Positions 1 through 11,862 of a stretch of DNA of 64,000 bases are shown in pieces; position 1 is the stretch's first letter, and each line of letters starts with the position of its first letter. Origin of the DNA: Trichuris trichiura (Eukaryota; Nematoda; Enoplea; Trichinellida; Trichuridae); the NCBI GenBank assembly GCA_037903355.1, contig JBAJFE010000014.1, forward strand, positions 6,262,001 through 6,326,000, read 5' to 3'. The notes under the pieces are model-generated. The model had not been told where the DNA came from. It saw only the letters and a program-made list of their open reading frames with translations, and ran no database searches. The position numbers were made by a program, and so were the translations under genes.

Positions 1-566
1 TTAAACCACGGTTTGCTGTTTGACGCTCCATTATTTCGCCTTATCTTTTCATTGTTGTTGTTCATAATTTTTCAGATCTTTTACGGCTTTTCCCGTTCTT
101 ATCTGCTTGGTATCTGTAATTCAAACGAAACAATTGCTCTACCAGCGGGTCGGTGAGCGATTATTAGGAAAAATTGAACAGGACCAATGCACTCAACTTT
201 ATTTTCAAACCATTCAGAACGCTGAGCGTTCCGTTACTACATGCTACAACGAGCATTTGAAAGTTGACATAATCGTGACACAGTGTCATAAAAGAATTCA
301 TACTTGTAAGCACATCTAGTACATCGAAAAGTAAGAGTCTTAATGGAAACACTGAAAAACTATGTTGTTGTTTACGTATTGGGGGCCTTTAAACAGCAAT
401 AAACGCTTGTTTTTCGAGGCAAGTTTTACTGGGCAGGGTTAGTTTGTAAAAACTGAACATGACGATTTAACTCATACTTACCCATCTAAAGCTTAAAAAG
501 TATTGATTATACACGAAATTCGACATCTATTTCAAAGAGAAAAGCGAAGAACAAAGTATATGGATA
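1..566. other. Intergenic sequence downstream of LENG8-like gene
   Basis: No coding exon is visible. Bases 60-190 resemble one arm of the dispersed foldback family seen complete at 4214-4430 and 24365-24640: an arm with TCTGTAATT, then a GCTCTACCA and GATGAGCG-type segment. The rest looks unique and AT-rich. Confidence 0.5.
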
Positions 567-3500
567 TCAAGTACAATTGTCACCATGTAAGTTCGCTTTC
601 CGACTGCAGTCAATGCATGAGCTGACTAGCGGTAGGCATAAGCTCTGCAAGAATTCCTTACACTTGTCCTGGTCGGCAAATGCCAATACTTCGGTAACAA
701 ATGAAATTGGCAACCTTGTGGGACGGTACCTGCCAAAGCCAAGTTATAGCAATAAATTTAAAGGAAAAAAGAATTACGCTTTTATCATATTCCTTATAGC
801 CCTCTTGCGCTCGCGGTCCAAAACCAACGCTATCAAACAGGAAGAAAGTTTCGGTGAATCGTTTCTGTACAGCTGAAATAGAGTGCGGAAATTGCCCATC
901 ATCCATGCTTCACAAAACTGGCAAGCAAATTGCACGTAAGTACTGTTTCGCTGGGATGGTGTGATTCTCGACAATGTCGCTTTTATGTCTACCATGTAGA
1001 AAAGAAAGAAATGAGTCATACTTTTATCCATTAATTATATTGCATACCCACAGTATTTTCTGTATAGACAAAAAATAGTAGCCTATAAGCAACAAATTCA
1101 CACTCGTTGGAACAACCGGGAATTGACTCATAGAGCATTTTCAACTGACTTTGGCACTGATTAAACTCCTCCTTATCAGCCTAAATTAGCGTAACGTTCA
1201 TGCAAATTTTGTATCACGGCTTTTATACTTTTTGCAAGGCTATCCGAGCATGAGTCTCATAAACTTCTATTGTGAACTCGTTGCGTATTCTCTGTACCTA
1301 GAAAAAGCAATTAACGATAAAAAAACCGTGGGAGCTGGAAGCTGCATTACCATTAGATCCTGCCTAATGGACTTTAAACGGTCGCAAACAATGCTGTAAT
1401 CGCAATTTTCTTTCCACTGCTGTTTGACCAATGCCAAAGACCGTTTCAATACGTGCTCGGGCCTTACCTGGGATGGATCTGCGTACTAGAAAATAAGCCT
1501 CAGCTGTAAGGAGACAGAATAAGGATTTCTAAGTCGACGTTAAAAATTCTCTAAACAAAAAATATTTGAATAGGACAACTAACCGTGGTCAAACGAAGGT
1601 AGCCTTTTTCTACTTCCTGGCAGGTTCCAACGATAACTGAATTTTGACAACTCTAAACAACCGCTGTAGAAGCATTGGACAAAGTAAGTCATTACATACA
1701 GCTGAAGAAAAAAGGGATCTATCACCATCTTTATCTAATACAAACAGCGCCTCCCCAGTGTTTTCTTCGGCTACGTTAGAATTCAACCCGAATCGTTCTG
1801 CACGTCTTCGCTTTGCGCTGTCATCTTCGAAGTTGTCTAGTGGCATAAAAGTTTTTCTTGCATCTTTTCTCTTTTTTCCAGCATAAGACGTTTTGCGTTT
1901 CTTATCAGGTGAAACAGCTTCTTCATGCTCAGGTTTGCGCCTGTAAAAAAGTGGCAACGGTTTCTTTTGGAAGAAATGGAGCGTTTAATTAAGACAGCAA
2001 AGTGCAATGTGCCCTAACCCCACACCGCTGACGACGGAACAAGAGCAGCTCCGAAGCGTACAGTAACGAATTGTTCTGTACTGTTCCCTAACAATTTGCT
2101 CATCCACTCGCTGGGAGGGCATTCTGAAGTTCACTTACAGATACATCAAACAGGCCAAAACCGTGAACTGAAGATTAACTATGAAATTTACAAATACAGG
2201 CGGCCTTTGTTTTCCGCGGTTAATTCGTCCAACATTTTGAGCATTTTACCGCGTTAAGTTGAATTCCGCGTTATATAGACTACCCTACGAAAAAGGCTAA
2301 ATAGCTTATATCCTAGCTGCGTATTTCGTCCTGTCCCCTTGAATTTCTTCGGGGACGTCGAGGCAGCTACGAAATCAGCCAATGCCGTTTCCCCAGTGAT
2401 ATTTAAGTTCTTGAGGTTGAAGCGATCGTACTTTGCTAGCCATCTTTTGCTAGCTGTAAACTATTTTCTCTCCTTCTCTGCAACCACGCCAGAGAAGTAA
2501 GTGCTCATATAAGCTCAACGCTTTCTCCCGAATAACTTTCCCGTCGACAGGGACATTCTTCCGCGACATGTCCTCTATCCAAATGCTAAGCACTTTTTCA
2601 GCCTTCACGAAGACTTTGTTGCGAACTACAGCAGCCCTTTTCGCCAATGAAGGGTCAGAATACACGTTTCATCGAATCTCAGCTTCCTTCCGTTTTATCG
2701 TACGAATGCTGGATTCATTCTTCCCAATAATGCGGCCCACTTGGGCAAATGACAATCCGCTTTTCAAAAGATCAAAGACTTCTACTTTTTCATGAAGAGT
2801 AAGGACGCTATGTTGTCTCTTAGCCCTAGAGCAGGGGTGGGGAATCTTTTTGGTGCCGCGGGCCGTATAGCATACTTAAACGAAAAACAGCCTGCTTTAT
2901 TTGCACGTATGTTTATTAAGCCACCCGTAATGGGATGCTTGGAACTGCTTTTCCCTGGCGAGAAAACTCCGAGATAAAAGGCAGAATTTTGAGACAATTC
3001 CGCAACCCAGTTGTAAAGAACAATCGCAACTGCAGAGAACGAAATAACCTTTTTGTACTTCGAAGACGTATATGACAGGCGACCGGCGCAAACCGACGAG
3101 AACGATAGCGAGAGAAGGCGAGAACTACGCCAGTGACTACTGAGAGCAAAAAAAGCAGAAGTGCTCTAGCAAGATGATTCGTTATCTCGAACAAAGCAAT
3201 GGTCCACGCTACTTATGCGCGCACACACACTGGAGTGGCGCCTAGTGCTTGTCACCGAGGACTAACAATGTCGGTTTGTCGACAGAGAGCTGTCAGCAAC
3301 ACAGTCTTCCGAGCCAGCCTGACACTCCCTGCTTGTTACGCAAGATTTATGTTCTTACTAGGATTCACATAAAATACGTTTATCGCTTTATGAAAAATAA
3401 CCGCCTACAATCACATTTCACTGAATCCCGCATCCATGTGCGGTTGCCCCAGCGCGTGGGCGGAAAATGGTCTCGCGGGCAGGACGTTCCCCACCCCTGC

Positions 3501-5881
3501 CCTAGAGGAACCGCTCTGCTCACTTACTTGCCTTCTGTCAGCAATCCTTCTATGCGACACCAGTTAAACGACGCGAAAGTTCAGACCTACCACGCTGCAG
3601 GGAAACTGATGTTTGCGCACGGCGAATAGGCTCAACAACGCGCAAGAAGCAATAACGAACAATCAGAAAAATGGCAAGGCTCCATTAGCATTGTGCACGG
3701 TTAGCAAGCGTTGTAGGCAGAAAAGGTCTTTCGCGCCCAGGCAGACGATCACGCTGCTGCTCAGACAGGCAACGACATTACTGCAAGTATAATGCCAACC
3801 AGCGGTGCGCATGTTTTTGTGAAAAGATGACGTCACTATTTCACGCCGGACGAACCGCGGATAACGAGGGCCGCCTGTACAGACATTTCCCCAGATGGAA
3901 GTAAATGCATTCCGCATAATAAGCTAGCTTTTCTTTGCAAACCCGAAACCAATCATCTATGTTCTCAAAAACATTTATTCATGCGAAGCAATGCAGTAAC
4001 TATGATAGTCCTCTTCTCCTGATCGAGCAGACGTTTTCAACGAAAACTCACAGGCCAAGCCTTTAGCACAGAAAGCGTTTGGACGATCACTGTTCTATTT
4101 TTGAAAGATATACAAACAAAAACAAATGAAATAATCCAAAAACCTCAACTTCTTAGACGGACACTTAGCTTTCTAAAGATGTGGAACCGCAATTTAGCCT
4201 ATGGATACGCGAAAACTGGGTGTTTTGTAACGGGTTGAATTTTCATGGTTGTAAGGTCTTCTACGGCTTTTCCCATTTTTTCTTGTGCTGTTATCTGTAA
4301 TTAAACTAAAACAACTGCTCTACCAACGGATGGATGAGCTCATCCATCCGTTGGTAGAGCAGTTGTTTTAGTTTAATTACAGATAACAGCACAAGAAAAA
4401 ACGGGAAAAGCCGTAGAAAACCTTACAACCATGGATACGCGAAGTCACTGATGGCGGCAAAGCGTTAAGTTCAGTTACATTAACATTAATTTTGCTACAG
4501 CTGTATGGACGCCATGAAGTTAGATGAAGTTTCAAGACATCCAGTCTTCAAGATTCAAGTGAAAAGCTTTTCTAGAAAATAAAGACTCACTTCAACTTCC
4601 TTTGTCGGTGTTCTTTCGGGTAGTCTCCTCTTGAATCCTTTATGTCAGGACTTGGAGAACGACTTCTGCAAATACAGACTATAAGCATCTCTACAGAGCA
4701 GTTAGTACAAGAGATACCTTTGACCCATGCCGAAGATGTTACGGCCGCAACCAAGCTTTTGTGTACGCAAAGATGGACGAGGAAGTTTCTTCAAATCCGC
4801 AGCTGGAATCCAAGCATTGCTGGAAGGTAACTTGAACGCAGGATCGCTAAAAGGATCCTCATACATTTCACATTACTAACTGTTCTTGACATTATTAGCT
4901 TACGTGGGCAACGGTTCATTTATCCAATTCATTCGCCAGGCGATTCCGCTCTCTAGTAGTGGAAGCAGTTTCAACCTGAGCAACTTTTCAATTTTTTCTT
5001 CATCTTCCGCTGTGCGCGCACATTCCATCGCACGTATAACGTATTTTCTATAACAGCATCTTAGGCAAAGTTCTATTAGCGATATCAAATGATACTTCGC
5101 TCCGTCAGGCATCTTTTTGTTTGACCATGATTCATCCAAAGTGGAATCCCTACCCTTCACGTCCACGAGATTACTCGAAGGTGCAGGTTCCGAAGCGCTT
5201 GGTAAAGTTGTTGGAATTACCTTAGTGCTCAAAACGGCCTTGCGCTCAGGAAGCTGCCAACAATTACTGGGGGCCCTACTACTATTACGAACGCTAGAAG
5301 ATGCCGACATAGTTACGGTTGTTGTTGTTGCCATAGCAGAGTGAGAAGGTAGCGAGGACCCAAACGAATTACTGCCACTGAACTTAGACTCTGAAGCAAG
5401 GGTGTTTGGAACTGCACGGACTAGAGGTTTTCCCATAGTAAACGGGTACTGGGAAGTTACTGGACGTTGATAATTACTTGGCGTTGGCATTGGTGGGTAC
5501 ATATACCCCTGTGCATACGGCCTAAAATAGTAGCGCACATCACATAACGTCAGAGGGTTTCGATTTCAAACTGCAGAATCAACGAAAGTAGAGACAGTAA
5601 GAAACTTACGGATAATAGCATGGATAATAGTAAGGACGAACTGTAGGGGCAAACACTTGTTGGAAATTAGGAACTGCGACTTCTGGTAACCTAGCAGATG
5701 ATACGCTGCTGCTCTCTTTGGCCACTTGGATCAGTGCCTCTTGGGCCTTACGCCAAGCAACCGAATCCGACACGTCATGCGTTGAAAAACTGTCACAATT
5801 TGGGGCATTTGAACCTGTTGGTAAACTGAAAGAAGCTGGTGCCGCTACGGGCATGGGAATCTCATCAACGGAAATATTCAT
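567..5881 (-). CDS. LENG8: LENG8/THP3-like SAC3-GANP domain protein, 11 exons
   Basis: Exons on the minus strand: 5881-5610, 5521-4904, 4819-4718, 4665-4591, 1940-1726, 1636-1584, 1485-1351, 1297-1229, 1180-1048, 988-778, 729-567. All junctions are GT-AG and in phase, giving 2046 nt and 681 aa. Exon 1 carries a tyrosine/proline-rich end like other LENG8 proteins. Exon 2 ends in the conserved segment before EPLP. Residues 331-430 are Arg/Ser/Lys-rich. From about residue 435 the SAC3/GANP/THP3 domain runs to the end: [39 protein letters not shown] and DRERKRAI blocks are all recognisable. Family proteins are thought to couple mRNA processing with export and act in the nucleus. The start is the first ATG of exon 1 and an acceptor-like TTCAG lies just upstream, so a 5' untranslated exon is possible. 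Intron 4 is 2650 nt and full of repeats; the other introns are 48-98 nt. Gene identity comes from remembered family motifs, not from a search. Confidence 0.9.
1985..2196. repeat. Dispersed foldback-family fragment with decayed hammerhead-like core
   Basis: Lies in LENG8 intron 4. Bases 2023-2055 contain CTGACGA followed by a degenerate stem and GAA, a decayed form of the hammerhead-like core found elsewhere in the window. It is followed by the GCTCATCCA...GGGAGGGCA arm typical of this repeat family. A close relative with the same outer segment (ACAGATACA, AACAGGCC) is at 41373-41540. Confidence 0.5.
2197..3877 (-). mobile_element. Tigger/CENP-B-type DNA transposon, internally deleted, with nested hAT MITE
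   Basis: Terminal inverted repeats CAGGCGGCC..TTCCGCGG at 2197 and the matching CCGCGGATAA..CCGCCTG at 3877 are each flanked by TA, the expected target duplication. On the minus strand, 2823-2450 encodes the N-terminal helix-turn-helix part of a CENP-B/Jerky-type transposase: LTLHEKVEV, a [10 protein letters not shown] block, then [14 protein letters not shown] and EKAL. One stop codon interrupts it. The DDE catalytic part is absent, so this is a non-autonomous relic. Removing the 668-bp hAT insertion leaves about 1.0 kb. A second copy of the same terminus lies at 17179. Confidence 0.8.
2832..3499 (+). mobile_element. hAT MITE, subfamily A, with perfect 8-bp target duplication
   Basis: Begins CAGGGGTGGGG and ends CCCCACCCCTG. 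It is bounded by identical CCCTAGAG at 2824-2831 and 3500-3507. It has no coding capacity. The segment from about 2985 to 3499 matches the right end of the transposase-bearing hAT element ending at 50583, so this is an internally deleted derivative of that family. It interrupts the Tigger element 2197-3877. Confidence 0.9.
4214..4430. repeat. Near-perfect palindromic foldback element with 13-bp direct repeats
   Basis: Arms 4244-4338 and 4339-4433 are reverse complements with about two mismatches in 95 and no spacer; the centre is GAGCTC. The 13-mer ATGGATACGCGAA occurs at 4201-4213 and again at 4431-4443, consistent with a target duplication. Transcribed, it would form one long hairpin. It lies in LENG8 intron 4. 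Related arms are found at 60-190, 6830-6960, 22490-22745, 24365-24640 and 56968-57347. Confidence 0.85.
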
Positions 5882-6540
5882 TTTTCTGAACGTTGCAGAC
5901 AAAACAAAACATTAAATACCGTATACTAGCACTGATTTTAAAGTGCAATCAGCATACTGTATTCAGTTGCGCAGTTCTATTTCCTAACGTGGCTAAAATT
6001 TTAGGGGAGTTTTTCACCACCGACTTTCTCGCGATCGGTCGCTTTCGGAGAAAGAATTTTTCCAGCGTTTTTCCTATTCATCTTGCTTGTCTACCAAAGC
6101 AGGAGCAGCGTCCATGCTACATTTTAGTGAAGAAAAAGAGCATTAAGTTGACATGTCTTTGCCGTATCCAGTACAGTATATCGGGGTGCCTTTAATTTTA
6201 CCTGCTTGTTGCTCTCAGTTCAAGAATATACCAGCAGTTATGGAGTTGTTTGCTTCCCCGTCTCATGAATAATAAACTCACAATTCACATTAGTGGACAC
6301 AACGCACAGAACCATCACGCAGTAAAGCTACCTTTGTAATTTTGCTGGTAGGCTTGAAATAACATGATAGAAACATTTTCCCTGTGTTTGGCTCAATATC
6401 ACAGTAGGTAGTCGGAGTCTTAGAATTCTGCGATTTACCTCTGTAGTCGGTTTCGCTACTTCGTCATCAAATTCGTAATCACACTAAACTATGCGCAACT
6501 AGGTATGAGGGGAAAAGAAGTGAAGAATTTCTTCACTGTA
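5882..6540. other. Upstream region of LENG8-like gene, no gene seen
   Basis: No coding exon or recognisable repeat end. It should contain the promoter of the minus-strand LENG8-like gene; no clear core promoter element can be named. Confidence 0.4.
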
Positions 6541-6990
6541 AACCAGCGTTCCTCAAGCTCAGGGCTGAAAGGATCCCTTTGCGAACGTTTCGGAGCGCCT
6601 GCGCTCCCTATTCTGATTGGTTAATTTTAAACGAACTGATTGGCTGGACCGGCGGACCGCGAGGAGCAGCCGGCTTCTGAAGTTTCAATGCACGTACGCA
6701 TTTCACTGGCGCCTCTCTCCGTCCTATAAATACCCTACCGTCGCAGTAAAACTTACATTACCATCATCGCTGACAACGGGACAAGGTTGGTCCCGAAAGC
6801 TCCGAATCTGTAAAGTACTTGTTCTGAATCTTTTCCTTAATAATTGCTCATCCATCCGTTGGTAGGGCATTTGCTTCGGTTTGACTTCAGACTTTATCAG
6901 CAGGCTAGACAAAGCCGTATTGACGACATGAAAGTCCACCGTCCCGTTAAGAAGCATCCGGTTTTCAAGATGAATGCACGCATAGCATGC
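6541..6990. repeat. Repeat cluster: hAT-like terminus and hammerhead-bearing repeat arm
   Basis: 6547-6620 (CAGCGTTCCTCAAGCTC, later TCTGATTGGTTAATTTT) resembles hAT termini at 19190-19260 and 26530-26647. 6740-6960 is one arm of the repeat present twice, in inverted orientation, at 56968-57347, including CATCATCGCTGAC and GCTCATCCATCCG blocks. Confidence 0.5.
6767..6805 (+). ncRNA. Hammerhead-like motif, core mutated
   Basis: TCG, CTGACAA, C, stem II GGGAC/GTCCC with a 7-nt loop, GAAA, GCTC, then CGA closing stem I. Stem II is fully paired, but the second half of the CTGANGA box reads CTGACAA, so catalysis is not expected. Confidence 0.5.
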
Positions 6991-7036
6991 AATTCTCTCT
7001 CATGCAGTAGGCACAATACCCGGCCCACGGATTATA

Positions 7037-7138
7037 CAGTAAAACCCCCGTAAGTTGACCACCCAACGGACTGGAGAAAACTGGTTAACATAGGAGGTGG
7101 TCGCCATATAGGAGTGATCAACTTCGGAGGTTTTACTG
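7037..7138. mobile_element. 102-bp pogo/Tigger-type MITE
   Basis: CAGTAAAACCCCCGTAAG at the left and the near reverse complement GGAGGTTTTACTG at the right, each next to TA. The interior is little more than the inverted repeats. The termini match the pogo element end at 14353 and the 187-bp MITE at 34345-34531. Confidence 0.85.
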
Positions 7139-8030
7139 TATCTTCCTATGTACTTCAATACTATGGCCCGAGTGGGGCATCTGCTCCCACCACTTTCCCT
7201 ACAGCTCAAAACTGCCCCCAAGTGCCACCTTGGCCATTTGCGCCCTCCTGGATGTCAAAAACGCCTCCCGCCCTGTGGGGTGCATGGCTCGCATGAGAAT
7301 CACTGCTGTGAACCATTCTAGCTGGGCGACGTCTATAGGCAAAAGATGCGTACGGTAGGAAACTATGGGGGTGGGAGAGCTGTCGTAGTTGCATCATTCC
7401 AGATTGCTACTACTGTCAGGGCGCAAGTAAAGCATACATGCCGGTCTGAGCGATTCTTTGCGACGCTGCGAATGGCGAGCGCGGCAGTATTCTGCATAAT
7501 GAAGTGCAGATATCACCTGGTTAACGAAGGTTGATGGGGCCGGAAAAATCGTTCGTAAAGCGAACATTCGTAAGTCGAAGAAGCGATAGCTATTTTTCGA
7601 CACGAGAAGCCGTTTTAAGTGGACCTAGTCTCCTAAAAGCAGTCTGAAAAGCGTTACTGACAGTTGGTAAAACGCAAGCGAACACGCAGAGCAGAAAATG
7701 GGTAGTAAAAACAGCGACCATGCGAATGATAAAAGTACATTTTAAGGTAAAGCAACTTATATAGGATGCACCTCCACTGGTATAATTGGTAAGCTATTTA
7801 TCTCAGTGGAATGCTGAAACCGCGGAGGAATGGATAGCGGGGAGTGTCACAGGACCGTATGACTAGACCTGCAAGAGGCTCTATTGTCCGATCTACATAT
7901 CTGTCCCTGTGGAAGACAGTTGCCGTACTTCGTTGGCTGCTACCGTAGACGTAGAAGGTGAGCCTCGGGGAAACCGATTAGCTGCTGCTCCCTTCGTCTG
8001 CTCGTCACAAGAAAGAAGAAACAGTTCAAG
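7139..8030. other. Intergenic, nothing recognised
   Basis: No coding exon. A short TTCGTAAAGCGAACATTCG segment near 7552 looks like a transposon terminus; similar sequence is at 8620-8700 and 60060-60130. Confidence 0.4.
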
Positions 8031-8365
8031 ATAGAGGGTAGATGTTAGAGGGATAGGCGACAGCAACCAAAATCTTAACAGGTCGAAATCCCGACAGACG
8101 AAGTCCCGAACAGGTCGAAAATACACTGTAAAGGGTTGCCTTGTGGCAGTTCTGCGTTGGCATCGAGATAAGAAATATATTTGAGCAGATACGTTATTAT
8201 ACTGGTCTTGTTTTTTAGATCAATAACTTCGAATAAGGCGATTATAATGACTCCACTCAAATATATTCCTTATCTAGAAGATGCCGATGCACAGCGCTAT
8301 AAGATCACCGTTTACAGTGTATTTTCAACCTATTCACGATTTCGACCTTTCGGAATTCTGGTCCC
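8031..8365. repeat. Inverted repeat of about 110-bp arms
   Basis: The segment 8105-8200 (GGTCGAAAATACACTG ... AAATATATTTGAG) recurs as its reverse complement at 8255-8350 (CTCAAATATATTCC ... CAGTGTATTTTCAACC). This is a foldback MITE or a decayed inverted pair. No coding sequence. Confidence 0.7.
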
Positions 8366-9290
8366 TGGGGAATTTAGACCCTTCAGGAAATCGGTTTTTA
8401 GGATTCTAACTCTAGTGCCGGGAATAGGTCAGAACTGTAGGGACTTGCTACCAGCGCTGTTCGGTCGTCTGTAAGCAGCCCGACGGGACAGTTGATGATT
8501 TCGCGCAAAATGACAGTGGGTAGCCGCTGCATGACGTCAGAAAAACGTTACAAATTCTAACAGCCTGCTATTGTTCCATCGCAGTTCATCCTAAAAGCGG
8601 AGAGACGCCTACGCAATAAGTTCTTAAAGCGAAAATAGGTAAAAATTCAGCTTCCTCGTAAAAGCGAACATTCTTAAAGCGAGAGACATCTGTGCAGTAA
8701 TGGAACTGTCGCTCGCAGTTCATTTTTGCCCAGTGGTGACGAGAAAGTGAAAGGTTAGAAGCCTTTATGACAAATATATGTACCCGCTGTGGGCAGGCTT
8801 TACCCGTCTGAAAAAGATGGAACAAGCAGTTCTGTTGGCTCAGCAATTCATTCAGGGGGTTCGCTCAGATGGGCTAGTTTGTACTCCCTGCACTACGCCG
8901 GAGAAAGCGCTTGGCAGTAGCAGAGGAAAGTGACGTTGCACATATTGGTACCGGCAGCAGCAGTAACTGTCAGTACGGTCATTAATTAATGAACCCCTCG
9001 TTTCTGAAACCGCCCAAGTAAATAGCAGCCTGACTATATGCATTCCAACTCCCCTGACGGAGGGGTACCGCCTTTTTCATTAAAATAAATTTTGGGTAAA
9101 TCATACCCTTGCAGTGTGCAGCTTTGCTATTTTACATGGCTTTTAATGGAGCGTCCCAGAGTGCTATTGCGCTTTAATGTCACACTGAATTCAAGTAACG
9201 TGTTGAATAAAGCGATTGAATCGTTTACTGTATGGGCAAGGGTACTTTCTTTTTGCCCGAGAATGGTTAGAAAAAGGTAAGTGATGTCTG
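8366..9290. other. Intergenic, transposon-end-like fragments only
   Basis: Contains repeated TTCTTAAAGCGA/CGTAAAAGCGAAC motifs at 8610-8690 shared with 60060-60130. No gene is supported. Confidence 0.4.
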
Positions 9291-9295
9291 TATGC

Positions 9296-9735
9296 GCAAT
9301 CGTCTAGCTTAAGGATAAGCAGGTACAGGGTACTGTATGCCCTAATGGTTTACTGTGGGTTAAGGGTAAGCAGGTGCAGGGGATACTGCAGGTTTAAAAC
9401 GAAGCAGGTAAGCGGGCTCGCGCGGGTTTAAAAAAGACTGGGTGAGGGGGTACCGTGGAGTAAAAAAGCAGTAAGGGCGAACTGTGCGATTAAAAAAGCA
9501 AGTAAGACTTACTGTAGGCTTTAAAGGTACTGTAAATTAAAGACAAGCAGGTACATGGCATACTGTAGACTAACAGGGGTACAGTGCGTTAAAGATGGAC
9601 AGGCGCAGATGTACTGTAGGTTAAAGATAAACGGGTACACATGTACTGCAGTCCGAGGACACCGCAGGTTGAGGGTAATCAGGTACAGCGTGTACTGTAG
9701 GCGGAGGGATACTGTAGGTTAAGGGTAAGCAAGCC
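9296..9735 (+). repeat. Degenerate minisatellite, unit about 30 bp
   Basis: Tandem, diverged units built on AAGGGTAAGCAGGTACA and GGGTACTGTAGGTT. About 15 units can be followed, with drifting spacing. It lies between the LENG8-like and SKI3 genes. Confidence 0.8.
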
Positions 9736-11862
9736 AACGGATGGTTTCTTAACCTTTTCCGCGCCAGCGATTTTCACGTTCTCTTCCGTTGGTATTCGCG
9801 CGGAATATCTCACCTGCTCCTTTGTCTGACACGAGCGAATTGATATAACTCCAGCGGATAGCTTGCGTCCATTCTTGTCTGCTTTTATAGCCTTACTAGC
9901 GCTTTGCGCACGCCCCCTCATTGCGCCTCAGGCTTCCAGCGCCCCCTGAAATTTTCCAGGGTCCCCACGGGGCGCTAGCGCTCAACGGAGAAACACTGGT
10001 CTGATGCCACCGGCTTGTCTTCCGTGTTGCTTTATGACCGTAAACTGAGCCCGGAGGAATTAAGCAACTAAAGTTTGAGGTGAGCGCAACGCACAAGACA
10101 GGTCTTCACTTCGTCGATTGAACTAAGAACTACCTTTCATTCGTGAACGATTAGTTCTGAAGGCGAAATGACATGAGATGATGCGCAGCTTTTTGAGAAA
10201 TCGCTGTACGTTACAACGCCACATTATGGTGTCATGTAAACGACCTCGTCACTCCATTCACCCCTCAACTGTCAACAGATAGACGAGTGAAACGGCTGAT
10301 TCCCAGCGGTTTAAGGTGCGAACTAGATAGTTTTTTCAGTAAGGTAGCTTGCAGACTTCGGAACTAGCTATTCCGTGTAGATTCAAATATCGACAACTTG
10401 AAAATTGGTCAGGATACTTCTGTTTGAGTACTGAATTTTTCCCGTTGAAGAAAGCTTTATTACTAAAACTAGCTTTCAAAACGAATCAACCTATTCAGCC
10501 GATTTTCAATTAATAATAGATTACAATGCCACTTAGTAATACAGGTAAAACTGAGGAAGAAATTAGCAATTCACTGACTCGCCTACGATGTAAAGAAGCC
10601 ATCATAAACATTAGTTTCGTGATTATTTCTAAGCAACAGATTTTTCTTGGTTACGAAACGAGAGTCTTTACGCTGCCGTTCCATCTGAAGGCACCGTCAC
10701 AGGTATTTCTTAATCTGTGGAACAATGTCCCATCGCAGGTGCAACTTAAACCGTTACGTTACTTAAACCGCCCCACTGTCATGCTTGAAGATTAAGTGAC
10801 CCTTTCGTAGGTACTACTTAATCTTCGAGGAATGCGTTTTCGCAAGTGCTAGGTTAATCCGTGGAAAAATGCTTTCTCGCACATGTTCCTTAATGTGTGT
10901 GGGTATAGGGCAACGAAAGGGTGCAGTTCCCTTGGCAGTTGTTGCATAAGCTGTGGAACAGTGGCTTCTCACAGGCGTTATTCAATGTGAGCGGTGTACG
11001 AGCAAAAAAATTAAGTGACCGTGAAATTCCCCAAGCTAGTTTGCCCGCAGTTATAGTCCTGTAGACCATTTCGATTGCTATGAATGTTCGGTGGCTGTAC
11101 AGCACGATTAAGAATGAGGAGAGCGAGCAACCCTTCTGCGTGAAAAAGGTTTGTTTTATCAGGAAAGGCTGTGCCACTCTTGCAGTCACCCAATGCAACT
11201 GGGACGCGTCGGAAAGGTGTGGCGCTGTCACAAGCAGCGGGTAGATTGAAATTGCAGAACGCAGGATAGGACATAGCCAAGCTAAGCCGCAATGATCATT
11301 ACATACTCGTTATTCATGTAATGAATAACGAACGACTTGCACTTGTTCCTTGATCTGCACAACATACGAGCGTACGCACATGACTGTTTTGTATGGTTGG
11401 GTTTAAAAATATGGCTTAGATTCACATTGCTGACAGTAGTACTGGCACCATGAGGATACGGATAACTGTTCCCCCATAGTTAGGCTTAAAAAGTTCGATT
11501 AGGGTGACGGTGCTCAACGTACACCAGTGACAGTCCCATTTGGAAGAATGGCGCATGCTAAACGCCTTCGCTAAGTCGTCTAATGCTTCTTCGAAGGCTT
11601 GCCACCGCTAATCCTTCCACTTTTATTTAAGGGGAACGCAGCCACCTGTTCGATAATCCCTTATGCAACTGGAAGAATAGCTTCGGCGAATGGTTATTTC
11701 TGGCAGGGACTGGAGAAAAAACCCCGAAACGACATTGCTAATACCGATGCATGAATGATAATAACTGCATCTCACAAAATCACCGTCATTTTGAACAATA
11801 AAGCTTGAGCAGACAAATGAATAATTTCTGAGCTGGGAATGCACTCGATGAAGAAATTGGAT
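9736..11862. other. Intergenic between LENG8-like and SKI3 genes; degenerate tandem repeat
   Basis: Between about 10700 and 11000 a motif like TTAATCYGTGGAAMAATG is repeated at least three times at roughly 120-bp spacing, each followed by TC(A/T)CGCA-type sequence, suggesting an old tandem array. No convincing coding exon was found. Confidence 0.5.
11622..11627 (-). promoter_or_regulatory. Candidate polyadenylation signal of SKI3 gene
   Basis: AATAAA on the minus strand, about 235 nt beyond the proposed SKI3 stop codon at 11863-11865. Position fits; no independent support. Confidence 0.45.

Noticed and set aside
3249..3629. 126-codon plus-strand frame, with relatives at 37491 and 50353
   Set aside because: Lies within or overlaps hAT MITE sequence; the shared peptide is a by-product of repeat identity.
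4642..5344. Plus-strand open frames over the LENG8-like exons
   Set aside because: Antisense to exons with in-phase splice sites and recognisable family motifs.
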